This document shows, piece by piece, positions 28,296 through 37,107 of a DNA stretch of 64,000 nt. Numbering within the stretch: the stretch's first letter is position 1; every line of letters begins with the position of its first letter. A program made the position numbers and the translations under genes. The stretch comes from Paracraurococcus lichenis (GTDB taxonomy: Bacteria > Pseudomonadota > Alphaproteobacteria > Acetobacterales > Acetobacteraceae). The DNA is taken from contig NZ_JAUTWS010000011.1 of NCBI RefSeq assembly GCF_030657435.1, positions 124,001 through 188,000 of the forward strand. Reading direction: 5' to 3'. The notes beneath the pieces are model-generated. The model ran no database searches. It saw nothing but the letters and a program-made list of their open reading frames with translations, and was not told the origin of the DNA.

Positions 28296-29864
28296 TCACA
28301 CCTCGCCGCGCGCCATGCGGCCGGCGATGTGCTCCGCCTGGCGGATCGCCAGCGCCACGATGGTCAGCGTCGGGTTGCAGGCGGCGCCGCTGGTGAACTG
28401 GCTGCCATCCGAGACATAGAGGTTGGGCAGGTCATGCGCCTTGCCCCACTTGTCCACGACCCCGTCGCGCGCATTCGCGCTCATGCGGTTGGTGCCGAGG
28501 TTGTGGGTGCTCGGATAGGGCGTGGTCTCGAAGGTCCGGGTCGCGCCCACCGCCTCGTAGATCGCGCGGCCCTGCCCATAGGCGTGGTCGCGCATGGCGA
28601 TGTCGTTGCGGTGGTCGTCGAAATGCACTTTGGCGACCGGCAGGCCGAACTTGTCCTTCGACGTCGGGTCGAGGGTGACGCGGTTCTCCGCCTGCGGCAT
28701 GTCCTCGCCGACGATCCAGAGGCCCGCCATATGGTCGTAGGAGTCCATGGCCGAGGTGAAGCCGCGGCCCCAGGCCCCGGGCTCGAGGAAGGCGGCCAGG
28801 AAGGGCACGCCGAGCGAGAGCGTCTCGAGTTCGTAGCCGCCGGCGAAGCCGCGCTTCGGGTCGTGGTGCGATTCGTCGCGGACGATGCCGGCCATGGTCG
28901 TGCCGCGGTACATGTGCACCGGCTTGTCGAAGATGGCATAGACGCTGCCGGTGGTGTGGCGCATGTAGTTGCGCCCGACCTGGCCCGAGCTATTGGCCAT
29001 GCCGTTCGGGAACATGGCGGAGGCGCTGTTCAGCAGCAGGCGGGGACTCTCGATGGAATTGCCGGCGACCGCGACGATGCGGGCGCGCTGGCGCTGCTGC
29101 CGGCCGTCCTTGTCGGCATAGACGACGCCGGTCGCGCGGCCGCGGGCGTCATGCTCGATCCTCAGCACCATGGAGTTCGGCCGCACCTCGAGCCGGCCGG
29201 TCGCCTCGCCGGCCGGGATCTCGGTGTAGAGGGTGCTCCACTTCGCCCCCATCTTGCAGCCCTGGAAGCAGAAGCCGAGCTGGTGGCAGGAGGTGCGATC
29301 GGCCCGCGGCTCCGAGTTGATCGCCATGTTGCCGGTGTGGAATTCCTTGTAGCCCAGCTTCTTCGCGCCGGCCGCCAGCACCTTGTAGTTGTTGTTGCCG
29401 GGCAGGCGCGGGATGCCGTTGGTCCCGGTCACGCCCATCTTGTCCTCGGCCCGGGCGTAGAAGGGCTCGAGCTCGGCCAGCGTGATCGGCCAGTCCAGCA
29501 GGTTGGCGCCCTCGACCGCGCCGTAATGCGTGCGGGCGCGGAACTCGTAGTCCTGGAAGCGCAGCGAAGCGCCGGCCCAATGCGTGGTCGTACCGCCGAC
29601 GGCTTTCACGATCCAGGCCGGCAGGTTCGGGAAATCCTTGGACACGCGCCAGGAGCCGCCGGTGGTGCGCACATCCGCCCAGGCGAGCTGCGAAAAGCTC
29701 GCCCATTCGTCGTTGACGAAATCCTCGATCTCGTGCCGGCCGCCGGCTTCGAGGATCACCACCTTGGCGCCCTTCTGCGCCAGCTCGTTGCCGAGGGTGC
29801 CGCCACCGGCGCCCGAGCCGATGATGACGACGACCCCGTCGTCGTTCAGGTCGAAGTTCGCCAT
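28296..29864 (-). CDS. GMC family dehydrogenase, FAD and 3Fe-4S type
   Basis: A 522-residue flavoprotein of the glucose-methanol-choline family, like the catalytic subunit of membrane-bound gluconate, fructose or FAD-glucose dehydrogenases. VVVIIGSGAGGGTLG (residues 11-25) binds FAD. THWAGASLRF follows. Cys193, Cys199 and Cys203 (spacing C-x5-C-x3-C) match the 3Fe-4S ligands of bacterial FAD-glucose dehydrogenase. STHNLGTNRMS holds the catalytic His, and CNPTLTIVALAIRQAEHIA closes the family signature. It starts three bases after a gene for the small, exported subunit. A cytochrome c subunit, the usual third component, is not adjacent. Confidence 0.9.
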   Translation of the reverse strand: MANFDLNDDGVVVIIGSGAGGGTLGNELAQKGAKVVILEAGGRHEIEDFVNDEWASFSQLAWADVRTTGGSWRVSKDFPNLPAWIVKAVGGTTTHWAGASLRFQDYEFRARTHYGAVEGANLLDWPITLAELEPFYARAEDKMGVTGTNGIPRLPGNNNYKVLAAGAKKLGYKEFHTGNMAINSEPRADRTSCHQLGFCFQGCKMGAKWSTLYTEIPAGEATGRLEVRPNSMVLRIEHDARGRATGVVYADKDGRQQRQRARIVAVAGNSIESPRLLLNSASAMFPNGMANSSGQVGRNYMRHTTGSVYAIFDKPVHMYRGTTMAGIVRDESHHDPKRGFAGGYELETLSLGVPFLAAFLEPGAWGRGFTSAMDSYDHMAGLWIVGEDMPQAENRVTLDPTSKDKFGLPVAKVHFDDHRNDIAMRDHAYGQGRAIYEAVGATRTFETTPYPSTHNLGTNRMSANARDGVVDKWGKAHDLPNLYVSDGSQFTSGAACNPTLTIVALAIRQAEHIAGRMARGEV

Positions 29865-29867
29865 GGG

Positions 29868-30419
29868 TCAGGCCTCCGGCAGCCAGTCGATGTCGTTGAA
29901 GCCGCGGTTGATGTAGCCGCCATGCTCATAGGAGGAGCCCTCGTAGCCGAGCTTCGCCCAGACCTCCTTCTGGTTGTAGAGCGAGACGATGAGGTCGCCG
30001 CGCAGCTTCTGGAAGAAGGCGGACGTCTCCATGGACTTCAGGATTTCGACGCGCTGCTCCTCCGACGCCACGCGGATGTAGTCGCGGCCGAAGCGCTTCC
30101 TCGCCTCCGCATCCAGCGTCGCGGCACCTTCCTCGAGCAGCTTGCGCAGCGCGGCATCGCCGGCGGCGGTGTCGTCATAGGGCAGGACGGCGGCGATGTA
30201 GTACCGGTCGGGGAAGCGGTCATGCGGGAAGATGTCGCGCGCGGCGCGGGCCAGCACGGTCATGGTGGCCGGCTTGATCGCCTTGAGGTCGCCCGCCCAG
30301 GCGGCATCCGGCGCGATGGTCATGCCCGCGGCCAGCGCGGTGGCGGCCGCGGGCGCGGTGGCGGCGCCGCGCAGGAAGACGCGGCGGCGCACCGTGGTGC
30401 GCTTGTCCAGTTCTCTCAT
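29868..30419 (-). CDS. gluconate 2-dehydrogenase subunit 3 family protein (Tat-exported)
   Basis: A 183-residue small subunit that chaperones and carries the flavoprotein across the membrane. The N-terminus has a twin-arginine signal, TTVRRRVFLRGAA, followed by an Ala-rich hydrophobic stretch ending AAWAG. ARDIFPHDRFPDRYYIAAV is the characteristic core of the family, and GYINRGFNDIDWLPE is near the end. A GGGAGGAA ribosome site precedes the ATG. Together with the GMC gene three bases downstream it forms a two-gene unit. Export of the complex through Tat by this subunit's signal is known for the family. Confidence 0.88.
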   Translation of the reverse strand: MRELDKRTTVRRRVFLRGAATAPAAATALAAGMTIAPDAAWAGDLKAIKPATMTVLARAARDIFPHDRFPDRYYIAAVLPYDDTAAGDAALRKLLEEGAATLDAEARKRFGRDYIRVASEEQRVEILKSMETSAFFQKLRGDLIVSLYNQKEVWAKLGYEGSSYEHGGYINRGFNDIDWLPEA

Positions 30420-30444
30420 TTTCTTGGTTCCTCCCTGGGATTGC

Positions 30445-30840
30445 CTAGTGGTAGCGGCCGAAGCGCTGCAGGACCTCGGTCCTGTACCCATCCGGATCGG
30501 TGATGAAGAAGAACTTCGCCAGCGGCCGGCCCTGATGCGCCATCTCGCGCATCGGGCCGCAGTCGATGCCGGCGGCCGACATCCGCGCATGCTCGGCCGC
30601 GAGGTCCTCCACCACCACGGCGAGATGGCCATAGCCATCGCCGAGATCGTAGGGCTCGGTCCGGTCGTGGTTGACCGTCAGCTCCAGTTCGAAGGGGCCT
30701 TCGGGGGCGCGCAGGTAGAGCAGCGTGAAGCCGTCGAAGGCGAGGCGGTCGATCACCTCCAGCCCCAGCGCGCGACGGTAGAAATCGACCGACCGCGCCT
30801 CTTCGAGGACGCGGATCATGGAGTGGATCGGCTTGGCCAT
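30445..30840 (-). CDS. VOC-family protein, lactoylglutathione lyase-like
   Basis: A 131-residue vicinal-oxygen-chelate protein closely resembling glyoxalase I, which converts the methylglyoxal-glutathione adduct to lactoylglutathione. Metal ligands are in place at His6 (PIHSMIRV), Glu53 (or 51) in FELELTVNH, His72 (GYGHLAVVV) and Glu122 (YRTEVLQRF). KFFFITDPDGY is typical of GloA. It sits between the dehydrogenase small-subunit gene and a ribbon-helix-helix gene, all on the minus strand. Confidence 0.85.
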   Translation of the reverse strand: MAKPIHSMIRVLEEARSVDFYRRALGLEVIDRLAFDGFTLLYLRAPEGPFELELTVNHDRTEPYDLGDGYGHLAVVVEDLAAEHARMSAAGIDCGPMREMAHQGRPLAKFFFITDPDGYRTEVLQRFGRYH

Positions 30841-30921
30841 GGTGGCTCCCCGGTATGGTCCCGGCGAGCTTTCCAGGGTCGCGTGGCGCCCGGGTAGTAG
30901 CGGGCTACTGCGGCCGCGGAA

Positions 30922-31227
30922 TCACGCCGCCTGCAGGCTCCGCGCCGCGACCTCGGCCGCGTGCCGGTCCTGGTTCTCCAGCCAGAGCAGGCAGGTGACC
31001 CGCAGCAGGGAGGCGAAATTGCCGATCTCCCCCCGCCGCGCCAGCACCTCGTCATGCAGGGTGACGAGGAAGCGGGTGACCGAGCTGCCCTCGGCCGCGG
31101 CGATACGTTCGAGGATGCGCCAGAAGGCGGATTCCAGCCTTATGCTGGTGCAATGGCCGTGCAGGCGGATGGCGCGCGTCTCGCAGGCATAGGTCGCCGG
31201 GTCCTGCGAGGCGAAGATGTTGCACAT
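30922..31227 (-). CDS. ribbon-helix-helix domain protein
   Basis: A 101-residue protein whose AIRLHGHCTSIRLESAFWRI segment looks like the RHH_4-type ribbon-helix-helix fold: a beta strand with alternating residues, then the helix ILERIAAAEGSS. Family members are small alphaproteobacterial DNA-binding proteins found beside varied genes. The C-terminal LLRVTCLLWLENQDRHAAE is the family's usual tail. Its targets are unknown. Confidence 0.75.
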   Translation of the reverse strand: MCNIFASQDPATYACETRAIRLHGHCTSIRLESAFWRILERIAAAEGSSVTRFLVTLHDEVLARRGEIGNFASLLRVTCLLWLENQDRHAAEVAARSLQAA

Positions 31228-31278
31228 GGACGTTATCCTCCCGGCCCGGGGTTCGCGCCCCGGGCCGATCGGATGTCG

Positions 31279-32070
31279 CTAGCCCGCCGGCTGCAAGCCG
31301 CGCAAGAACTTTGCACGCGCGCTCGCGCCGGCCATCAGGAAGCTCTGGTCGTTGCCCGAGAGCAGGAAGCGGGCGCCGAGGCCGATATAGGTGCTGGCAT
31401 GGGTCTCGTCATAGACGCCGCCCATGCCGAGGGTCTTGCCGTGCTTCTTGCAGGCCGCCGCGACCGCCTCATAGGCCGCCTTGACCCTGGGATGGCCGAT
31501 CTGGCCGCTGATGCCCATGCTGGCCGTGAGGTCGCTGGTGCCGATCATCAGCGCGTCGATCCCCGGCACGGCGGCGATGGCATCGGCGTTCTCCACCGCC
31601 TCGGGCGTCTCGATCATGACGCAGACCAGGATCGCCTGGTTCAGCTCCGCCTGCGCCTCGGCATTCGAGGGCGGGAGCATGTTGTAGGCGAAGGGCGGGC
31701 CGCCCCAGGAGCGGGTGCCGAGGGGTGGGAAGCGATAGGCGGCGGCGACGGCCTTCGCCTCCTCGGCCGTGTCCACATGCGGCACGACCACGCCCATGGC
31801 GCCGTTGTCGAGCGCGCGGGTCCCCTCGAAGAGCGCGTCCTTGCAGCAGCGCACCACCGGCGTCACGCCCTGGTTCAGCGCGGCGATGGCGATCTGCGTC
31901 GCCTCGTGCACCGACATGGCGCCATGCTCCATGTCGATGAAGAGCCAGTCGAAGCCCGCGGCGGCGGCGATCATGCCGGTGCCCGCGGTGCGCAGGTGGT
32001 GGACGCCGAAGCCGAGGGCGAGCTCGTTCCGGGCGAGGCGTTCCTTCAGGCGGTTGGGTGCGAGTGGCAT
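31279..32070 (-). CDS. HpcH/HpaI aldolase family protein
   Basis: A 263-residue class II pyruvate aldolase-like enzyme (2-keto-3-deoxy acid or 4-hydroxy-2-oxo acid aldolase type). FDWLFIDMEHGAMSVHEA carries the acidic/His metal region, CVMIETPEAVEN the Glu ligand, and ALMIGTSDLTASMGI the Asp ligand with the phosphate-like loop. An RxxGxRSWGGP variant appears as LGTRSWGGPPFAYN. The start MPLAPNRLKERL at 32070 is preferred because GGGGGAAG lies just before it. Confidence 0.88.
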   Translation of the reverse strand: MPLAPNRLKERLARNELALGFGVHHLRTAGTGMIAAAAGFDWLFIDMEHGAMSVHEATQIAIAALNQGVTPVVRCCKDALFEGTRALDNGAMGVVVPHVDTAEEAKAVAAAYRFPPLGTRSWGGPPFAYNMLPPSNAEAQAELNQAILVCVMIETPEAVENADAIAAVPGIDALMIGTSDLTASMGISGQIGHPRVKAAYEAVAAACKKHGKTLGMGGVYDETHASTYIGLGARFLLSGNDQSFLMAGASARAKFLRGLQPAG

Positions 32071-32305
32071 GGATGCTTCCCCCGATCTTGGCTGTGCCGA
32101 GCGCAGCATGCGGCCCCTGCCCGGTCAACCAGGACACGGCCGGCCACAGTGCGGCATGCCACCGGGCCCCGGGGGCGCGACCCGCCCTTCCCCACCGCGC
32201 ATCGCCCCAGGCCGGCAGGACTCACTGTCTTCCGGCGATCTCCTCTAGGCTCCGCCAGGGACGGCAAGGCTGCCGACCGCGCTATCCGGGAGCGGAGGTG
32301 CTGCG

Positions 32306-33004
32306 ATGACCGAGATGGGACTGTTCGAGGCCATGTATTCCGCCCGCTCCCTCCGGCGCTTCCGGCCGGACCCGGTGCCGGAGGCGCTCGTCACGCGCAT
32401 ACTCGATGCCGCAATCCGTGCGCCCTCGGCAGGGAATGCGCAGAACTGGGCCTTCATCGTCGTGCGCGACCCGGCGCAGCGGGCGCGAATCGGCGCGGTC
32501 TACCGCAAGGGCTCCGACATCGCCGCCGCCGTCTATGCGGCCCGCAGCCGCCCGGCCCACCTGACCGAGGCGCAATGGGCGCGCATGCTGGACACCGGCG
32601 CCTGGCTCTGGGAGCACATGGCCGAGGTGCCGGTGCTGCTGGTGCCCTGCCTGCGGCAGCGCGACATGCCGCCGGCCGAGGCATTGCCGCGGGAGATTGC
32701 CGCCCGCCACGGCGAGGAGCTCGCCTACCTCGACCGCATCCGCGGCGCGAGCATCTATCCCGCGTTGCAGAACATCATCCTCGCCTGCCGCGCCTTTGGC
32801 CTCGGCACGGTCATCACCACCAACCACCTGCGCTGCGAGGCGGAGTTCAACACCGTCCTCGGCCTTCCGGAGGACGTCCATAGCTTCGCGCTCATGCCGA
32901 TCGGCTATCCGCTCGACCGCCACGGCCCACTCTCCCGCCGTCCGGTGGAAGAGGTGGCGCATGCCGACCGCTGGTCGGCGCCCTGGCCGGGCGGATCGGG
33001 CTGA
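32306..33004 (+). CDS. nitroreductase family protein
   Basis: A 232-residue FMN-dependent oxidoreductase. The N-terminal YSARSLRRFRPDPVPEALV and AAIRAPSAGNAQNWAFIVV give the FMN-phosphate-binding and nitroreductase-family signatures. YPALQNIILACRAFGLGTVI and the C-terminal LMPIGYPLDRHGPLSRRPVEE, a stretch found in many nitroreductases near the F420/FMN reductase branch, complete the fold. The substrate is not evident. GGAG lies shortly before the ATG. Confidence 0.88.
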   Translation: MTEMGLFEAMYSARSLRRFRPDPVPEALVTRILDAAIRAPSAGNAQNWAFIVVRDPAQRARIGAVYRKGSDIAAAVYAARSRPAHLTEAQWARMLDTGAWLWEHMAEVPVLLVPCLRQRDMPPAEALPREIAARHGEELAYLDRIRGASIYPALQNIILACRAFGLGTVITTNHLRCEAEFNTVLGLPEDVHSFALMPIGYPLDRHGPLSRRPVEEVAHADRWSAPWPGGSG

Positions 33005-33029
33005 GCGCGCAGCCCGCCCGGCCCGCCGG

Positions 33030-34874
33030 TCAGAGCCGCTCCACCGCCGGCGGCTGCGGGCCGAACCAGCTCCGCTGCAGCATGCCGCGGGCGATCGCCG
33101 CGCCCTCCGCATCGCCGCGCATCTCGGCCGCCTTCAGCAGCCCGGCCGCGGCCCAGGCATTGTTCGGCACGCGCTTCAGCGCCTGGCGGAAGGCCTCCTC
33201 CGCCTCGACCGGCTTGCCCTGGGCCAGCAGCGCGGCGCCGAGCGACTGGTGCACCGGATAGTACCAGAAGGGCGGCTCCATATAGGGCAGCGTGTCCTGG
33301 ATCGCCGCCGCCTCGGCGAACAGCGCGACGGCGCGCGCCTGGTCGCCCGCCGCCTGGGCGATGCGGGCATTCACCACCCGCCCGGCGATGCCGAGCACCT
33401 CCGGCGCCGGGACGCCCTGCGCGGGCAGCTCGGCGATCGCCGGGGTCTTGGCCAGTTCGCCGATCGCCGCGGCCTCGGCCCGCGCCTCCCCGGCCCGGCC
33501 GGACTGCGCCAGCGCGACGCCGCGGGCGTAGTGCCAGTGCGCGCGGATATAGGGGAACTCCGCCGCCGGTGCGGGCAGCGCCAGGATGGTCTCCGGCGTC
33601 GAGAAGCGGGCATGCGCGACATAGGGCGCGGCCGCCACCGGCTGGGTCAGGCCCGGGAAGGCGCGCTTCGCCTCGTCGGCGATGAGCGCGGCGAGGCGCG
33701 TCGCCGCCTCCACCGCGCGCGGCCCGTCGCCGCCCATCAGCGAAGAGACCATGACGAAGTGGACGTTGTGCGCGAAATAGCCCTGCGCGTAGAGCGGGCT
33801 GGCGCCGCCGCGCCCGATCTGCGCCTCGTCCGCCGCGACGGCGGCGAGGTTCGAGTCGAGGCTGTCCCGCCACTGGCCGAGGCGATACCAGATATGTGCG
33901 GGCATGTGCACGATGTGCCCCGCCGCCGGCATTAGCGCCGCCAACCGCGCGGCATGCGGTGCCGCGCGCTCCGGATGGTCGCTCGCCTCGACGGTGTGGA
34001 TGTAGAGGTGGATGGCGCCGGGGTGCAGCGGGTTGGCGTTGATGGGCGATGGCCTTGCGCCGAGCACGCCCTCCAGCAGGTCGACCGTCTTCGCCGTCAT
34101 GCCCTTCGGCCGGCGCCCGGCATCCTCCCAGTAGTCCCAGGGGGAGAGGTTCATCAGCGCATCGGCCGTCAGCACCGCGATATCGGGGTCCGCCGGCCAG
34201 CGCGCCTGCACCTGCAGCATGGCATCGGCATAGGCCTGGTCGAGCGCCTTACGCTCCGCCTTCGGATCGGCGGAATAGCGCTTCGACAAGGCGTCGATCA
34301 GCGCCGCGCGCAGTTCGCCCGGAATGCCTGCCCCCTGTGGCGCCAACTCCTTCGCGCGGGAAATGGCGGCGAGGGCGCGGCGGTTCGCGTCCTCCTCCAT
34401 GATGAAGTTGATGTGCGGTCCCAGCACATAGGCCTCGCCCCAGAAGCACATGGCGCAGTCGGGATCGGCCTGCTGCGCCATGCGGAAGGCGCGCGCCGCC
34501 TCGGCATGGTTGAAGCCCCAGGCCCAGCGATAGCCCTGGTTGAACCAGGCCTGCGCCTCGGCGCTGGTGGTGCCGGCCGGCCAGGTCAGCGTGCCGAGCT
34601 CCGGGTTCAGCACCGGCGGCTCCGTGCTGGTCGGCGCCGCGGCGCCGCGCGGCAGGTCGCGCACCTGCCCGCCAAGCTCCGTGCGGCGCGGCATGGCGGC
34701 GCGCGCGCTCTCGGCCTGGGCGAGCGCCGGATTGATGCGCATGTGGTCATGCGGCTGCGCCGCGGACGTGGCCGGCGTGCCATGCGCATCATGCGCGGCC
34801 TGCCCCCAGGCGGCAGCGGGCAAGACAATGGCGGCGGTGGCGAGAAGCAGGGCGCGGCAGGTGCTGGAATGCAT
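33030..34874 (-). CDS. exported tetratricopeptide-repeat protein
   Basis: A 614-residue periplasmic protein with a signal peptide (MHSSTCRALLLATAAIVLPA, cleavage near AWGQA) and TPR-like helices. AWFNQGYRWAWGFNHAEAAR is the first clear repeat. DPDCAMCFWGEAYVLGPHIN contains a CxxC pair seen in a recurring family of these proteins. Further repeats appear around residues 470-600 (VNARIAQAAGDQARAVALF and VEAEEAFRQALKRVPNNAWA). A very good GGGAGGAC ribosome site precedes the ATG. Its role is unknown; it probably scaffolds interactions. Confidence 0.8.
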   Translation of the reverse strand: MHSSTCRALLLATAAIVLPAAAWGQAAHDAHGTPATSAAQPHDHMRINPALAQAESARAAMPRRTELGGQVRDLPRGAAAPTSTEPPVLNPELGTLTWPAGTTSAEAQAWFNQGYRWAWGFNHAEAARAFRMAQQADPDCAMCFWGEAYVLGPHINFIMEEDANRRALAAISRAKELAPQGAGIPGELRAALIDALSKRYSADPKAERKALDQAYADAMLQVQARWPADPDIAVLTADALMNLSPWDYWEDAGRRPKGMTAKTVDLLEGVLGARPSPINANPLHPGAIHLYIHTVEASDHPERAAPHAARLAALMPAAGHIVHMPAHIWYRLGQWRDSLDSNLAAVAADEAQIGRGGASPLYAQGYFAHNVHFVMVSSLMGGDGPRAVEAATRLAALIADEAKRAFPGLTQPVAAAPYVAHARFSTPETILALPAPAAEFPYIRAHWHYARGVALAQSGRAGEARAEAAAIGELAKTPAIAELPAQGVPAPEVLGIAGRVVNARIAQAAGDQARAVALFAEAAAIQDTLPYMEPPFWYYPVHQSLGAALLAQGKPVEAEEAFRQALKRVPNNAWAAAGLLKAAEMRGDAEGAAIARGMLQRSWFGPQPPAVERL

Positions 34875-35155
34875 GATGTCCTCCCGGAAGGCGGATCACC
34901 TCGCGGCGGTTGCGCCGCTCTCGCAGACGCCTGCAACTGCGGAACCCATCAGCGTCGGCTCGTCCGCCCTCGGCGCAGCCATAGTCCTGCGGGTTCCCGG
35001 CCAAGCTACACTGTTGCGCGATTCCAGCCCTGGTCACGCCTCTGGCGGTACGCGATGTGCGCCACGGCACAAGGCGGCGCGGGCCCGCAGCACCGCGGCT
35101 TGATCGGGGGCGGTCAGCTTTCGACTATTCCATGCCATGGCCTGGGAGGACTTCA
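34875..35155. other. divergent spacer before the caspase pair
   Basis: A 281-base spacer between the TPR gene and the membrane-protein/caspase pair. I see no convincing gene, repeat or box in it. It should contain two outward promoters. Confidence 0.4.
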
Positions 35156-35641
35156 ATGACTGGCTGTGGACGTCGCGGATGGGCGGGGCTGCTGGCCACC
35201 CTGGTTGGTCCCGGCCTGCGCCCGCCGCTCGCGCTGGCCCAGGCTTCGGCCGGCGTGCAGGTCGAGATCCGCAGCACGAAGGAGACGATCGACCGGCTCC
35301 CGGCATCGCTTCGTCTGCGCTCGGACATCCGGCCCGACACCTCCGCCGCGGCGGCCGCCATGGCACGCGAGGTTCCGGCGGATCGCGGGGTGCCGGTCTT
35401 CCTCATCTTCACCGGGATCCTCGCCATCCCGTTCCTCTGGCAGGCTGTGCTCGAGATGATCCGGCAACAGCATTTCGGCGGAGTGGTGATCGACACGCGA
35501 CCGAGCCCGGTCAGCATCATACACGACCACGCGGTGCCGCCCGGCATGGTCTTCGTGGTCGAGCCGGGCGGCAAGGTGACCCAGTACAGGAGCCAGGACG
35601 TCACGCCGGAATTCCTGGGGAAGTTGCTGCATGCGCGTTGA
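35156..35641 (+). CDS. small membrane-anchored protein coupled to the caspase gene
   Basis: A 161-residue protein of no family I recognise. A basic N-terminus (MTGCGRRGWAGLLATLVGPG) ending near ALAQA looks like a signal peptide. A hydrophobic span covers residues 79-102 (PVFLIFTGILAIPFLWQAVL), and a soluble C-terminal part rich in Val and His follows (SIIHDHAVPPGMVFVVEPGG). The start at 35156 has a GGGAGGA ribosome site. It overlaps the caspase-OmpA gene by 11 bases and is therefore translationally coupled to it. It may be a membrane partner or regulator of the protease (inference). Confidence 0.7.
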   Translation: MTGCGRRGWAGLLATLVGPGLRPPLALAQASAGVQVEIRSTKETIDRLPASLRLRSDIRPDTSAAAAAMAREVPADRGVPVFLIFTGILAIPFLWQAVLEMIRQQHFGGVVIDTRPSPVSIIHDHAVPPGMVFVVEPGGKVTQYRSQDVTPEFLGKLLHAR

Positions 35642-36962
35642 CCAGGTCCCGATCGCGCGGGCTGGCGCCCCCGGGCGCTGTCGCGCCCCGGAGGTCCGCC
35701 GCAGCGCGCGGCGCCATGTCCTGGGCCTCGCAGCCTGTCTCCTCGTCGCGCCGCGTCCGGTGCGCGCCCAGGCGATCCCGGTGGATCTCGTGCGCAGCCT
35801 GTCCGGGCGAGGCCATGCCCTGCTCATCGGGGTGTCGCAATACCAGCCGCAGACGGGCTGGAGCCAGTTGCGCTCGATCCCGCGGTCCATCCCGGCGCTC
35901 CAGGCGGCGCTGCGGCCCCACTTCGCCACGGTGACGGCGCTGTTGGATCCGACCGCGGCGCAGCTCCGCGCCACCGTCACCAGCTTTCTCGGGGACCGGC
36001 CGCAGACGCCGGAGGACCGCCTGTTCCTCTACTACGCCGGGCATGGCTTCACGAATCTCGACCAGAACCAGCAGCGCGACCTCGGCTATCTCACCGGCAT
36101 AGACACGGTGCAGCCCAACCGCGATCCGGGGCGGGCCGTGCGGACCGCAATGTCCATGTCCCTGTTCGACACCCTGGCGCAGGAATCACCGGCGCGCCAC
36201 GTGATGGCCGTGTTCGACAGTTGCTTCTCGGGCAGCATCTTCCAGACGCGCGGCCAGCCGAATGCGCGCGCGACGCTGAACGTCGACATGGTGCGCCAAG
36301 TGATGACCCGGCCGGTCCGCTTCTACATCGCCGCCGGCGACCAGAACCAGACGGTGCCGGAGCCGAGCCCGATGGCCGACCTCCTGATCGAGGCGCTGCA
36401 AGGCGAGGCGGATCTCAGCCGCGACGGCATCATCTCGGCCTATGAGCTTGGCCTGTACCTGAAGGACCGGGTCGCGGCGCTGACGCGACAGCTCGCCGTG
36501 CCGCAATTCGGCCCGACGCTCTCGGGGCCCCTCAGCCGTGGCGACTTCTACTTCCTGCCGGCCGCCCTGCCGGTGCCGGCACCAAGCTGGGTCGAGCCGC
36601 CGCCGGTGCGGAAGATCCCGGAATTCGCGCAGGCGAGGACCTACCTCATCTTCTTCGACTGGAACAGCGCCGAGCTGACCAACCGCGCCCGGGAAATGCT
36701 GCAGGAGGCGGCGACGAATGCGCAGCGCGTCAATGCGACGGCGATCGAGGTCGCAGCGCATACCGACAGGTCCGGGACGGAGGAGGACAACCTGCGCCTG
36801 TCGCGACGAATGGCCGACAACGCCGCGGCGGAGCTGGTGCGCGTCGGGATTCCGCGCAACCTCCTCAGGGTCCAGGCCTACGGCGAGAGCCGACCGCTGG
36901 TACCGACGGCAGACGGCGTGCGCGAGCCGCAGAACCGGCGCGTCGAGATCATCCTGCGATGA
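35631..36962 (+). CDS. exported caspase-family protease fused to OmpA domain
   Basis: A 443-residue fusion. Residues 23-48 form a signal region (RRSARRHVLGLAACLLVA, possibly twin-arginine). Residues 60-310 are a peptidase C14 (caspase/metacaspase) domain with the catalytic dyad His138 in YYAGHGF and Cys198 in FDSCFSG. An EF-hand-like loop DLSRDGIISAYE (261-272) keeps every expected ligand position. Residues 335-443 are an OmpA-like peptidoglycan-binding domain: FFDWNSAEL, then AAHTDRSG with Asp379, and NRRVEIIL with Arg436/437. This suggests a periplasmic protease tethered to the cell wall. The start overlaps the upstream membrane-protein gene. Substrate, trigger and process are unknown. Confidence 0.88.
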   Translation: MRVDQVPIARAGAPGRCRAPEVRRSARRHVLGLAACLLVAPRPVRAQAIPVDLVRSLSGRGHALLIGVSQYQPQTGWSQLRSIPRSIPALQAALRPHFATVTALLDPTAAQLRATVTSFLGDRPQTPEDRLFLYYAGHGFTNLDQNQQRDLGYLTGIDTVQPNRDPGRAVRTAMSMSLFDTLAQESPARHVMAVFDSCFSGSIFQTRGQPNARATLNVDMVRQVMTRPVRFYIAAGDQNQTVPEPSPMADLLIEALQGEADLSRDGIISAYELGLYLKDRVAALTRQLAVPQFGPTLSGPLSRGDFYFLPAALPVPAPSWVEPPPVRKIPEFAQARTYLIFFDWNSAELTNRAREMLQEAATNAQRVNATAIEVAAHTDRSGTEEDNLRLSRRMADNAAAELVRVGIPRNLLRVQAYGESRPLVPTADGVREPQNRRVEIILR

Positions 36963-37107
36963 GCGGACGCTGCGACGAGACGGCCTGGCAGCCGCCGGGA
37001 GGGTTGCGGGCCGGGCAGGCCGCAAGCTGCCACCTTGGCGCCCTTGCCGGCGCGGGCCGTGCGCGCGGCCCCGGACGCCCTGCACGAAGCCTCCGGACGA
37101 GGCGCCC

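Noticed and set aside
30890..30915. A small AGTAGC-GG-GCTACT hairpin between the VOC and ribbon-helix-helix genes
   Set aside because: Six base pairs with a two-base loop is too weak and strained to call a terminator.
35057..35155. A longer start for the small membrane protein before the caspase gene
   Set aside because: It would add a basic low-complexity stretch ahead of the signal region and lacks a ribosome site, while the ATG at 35156 has GGGAGGA at good spacing.
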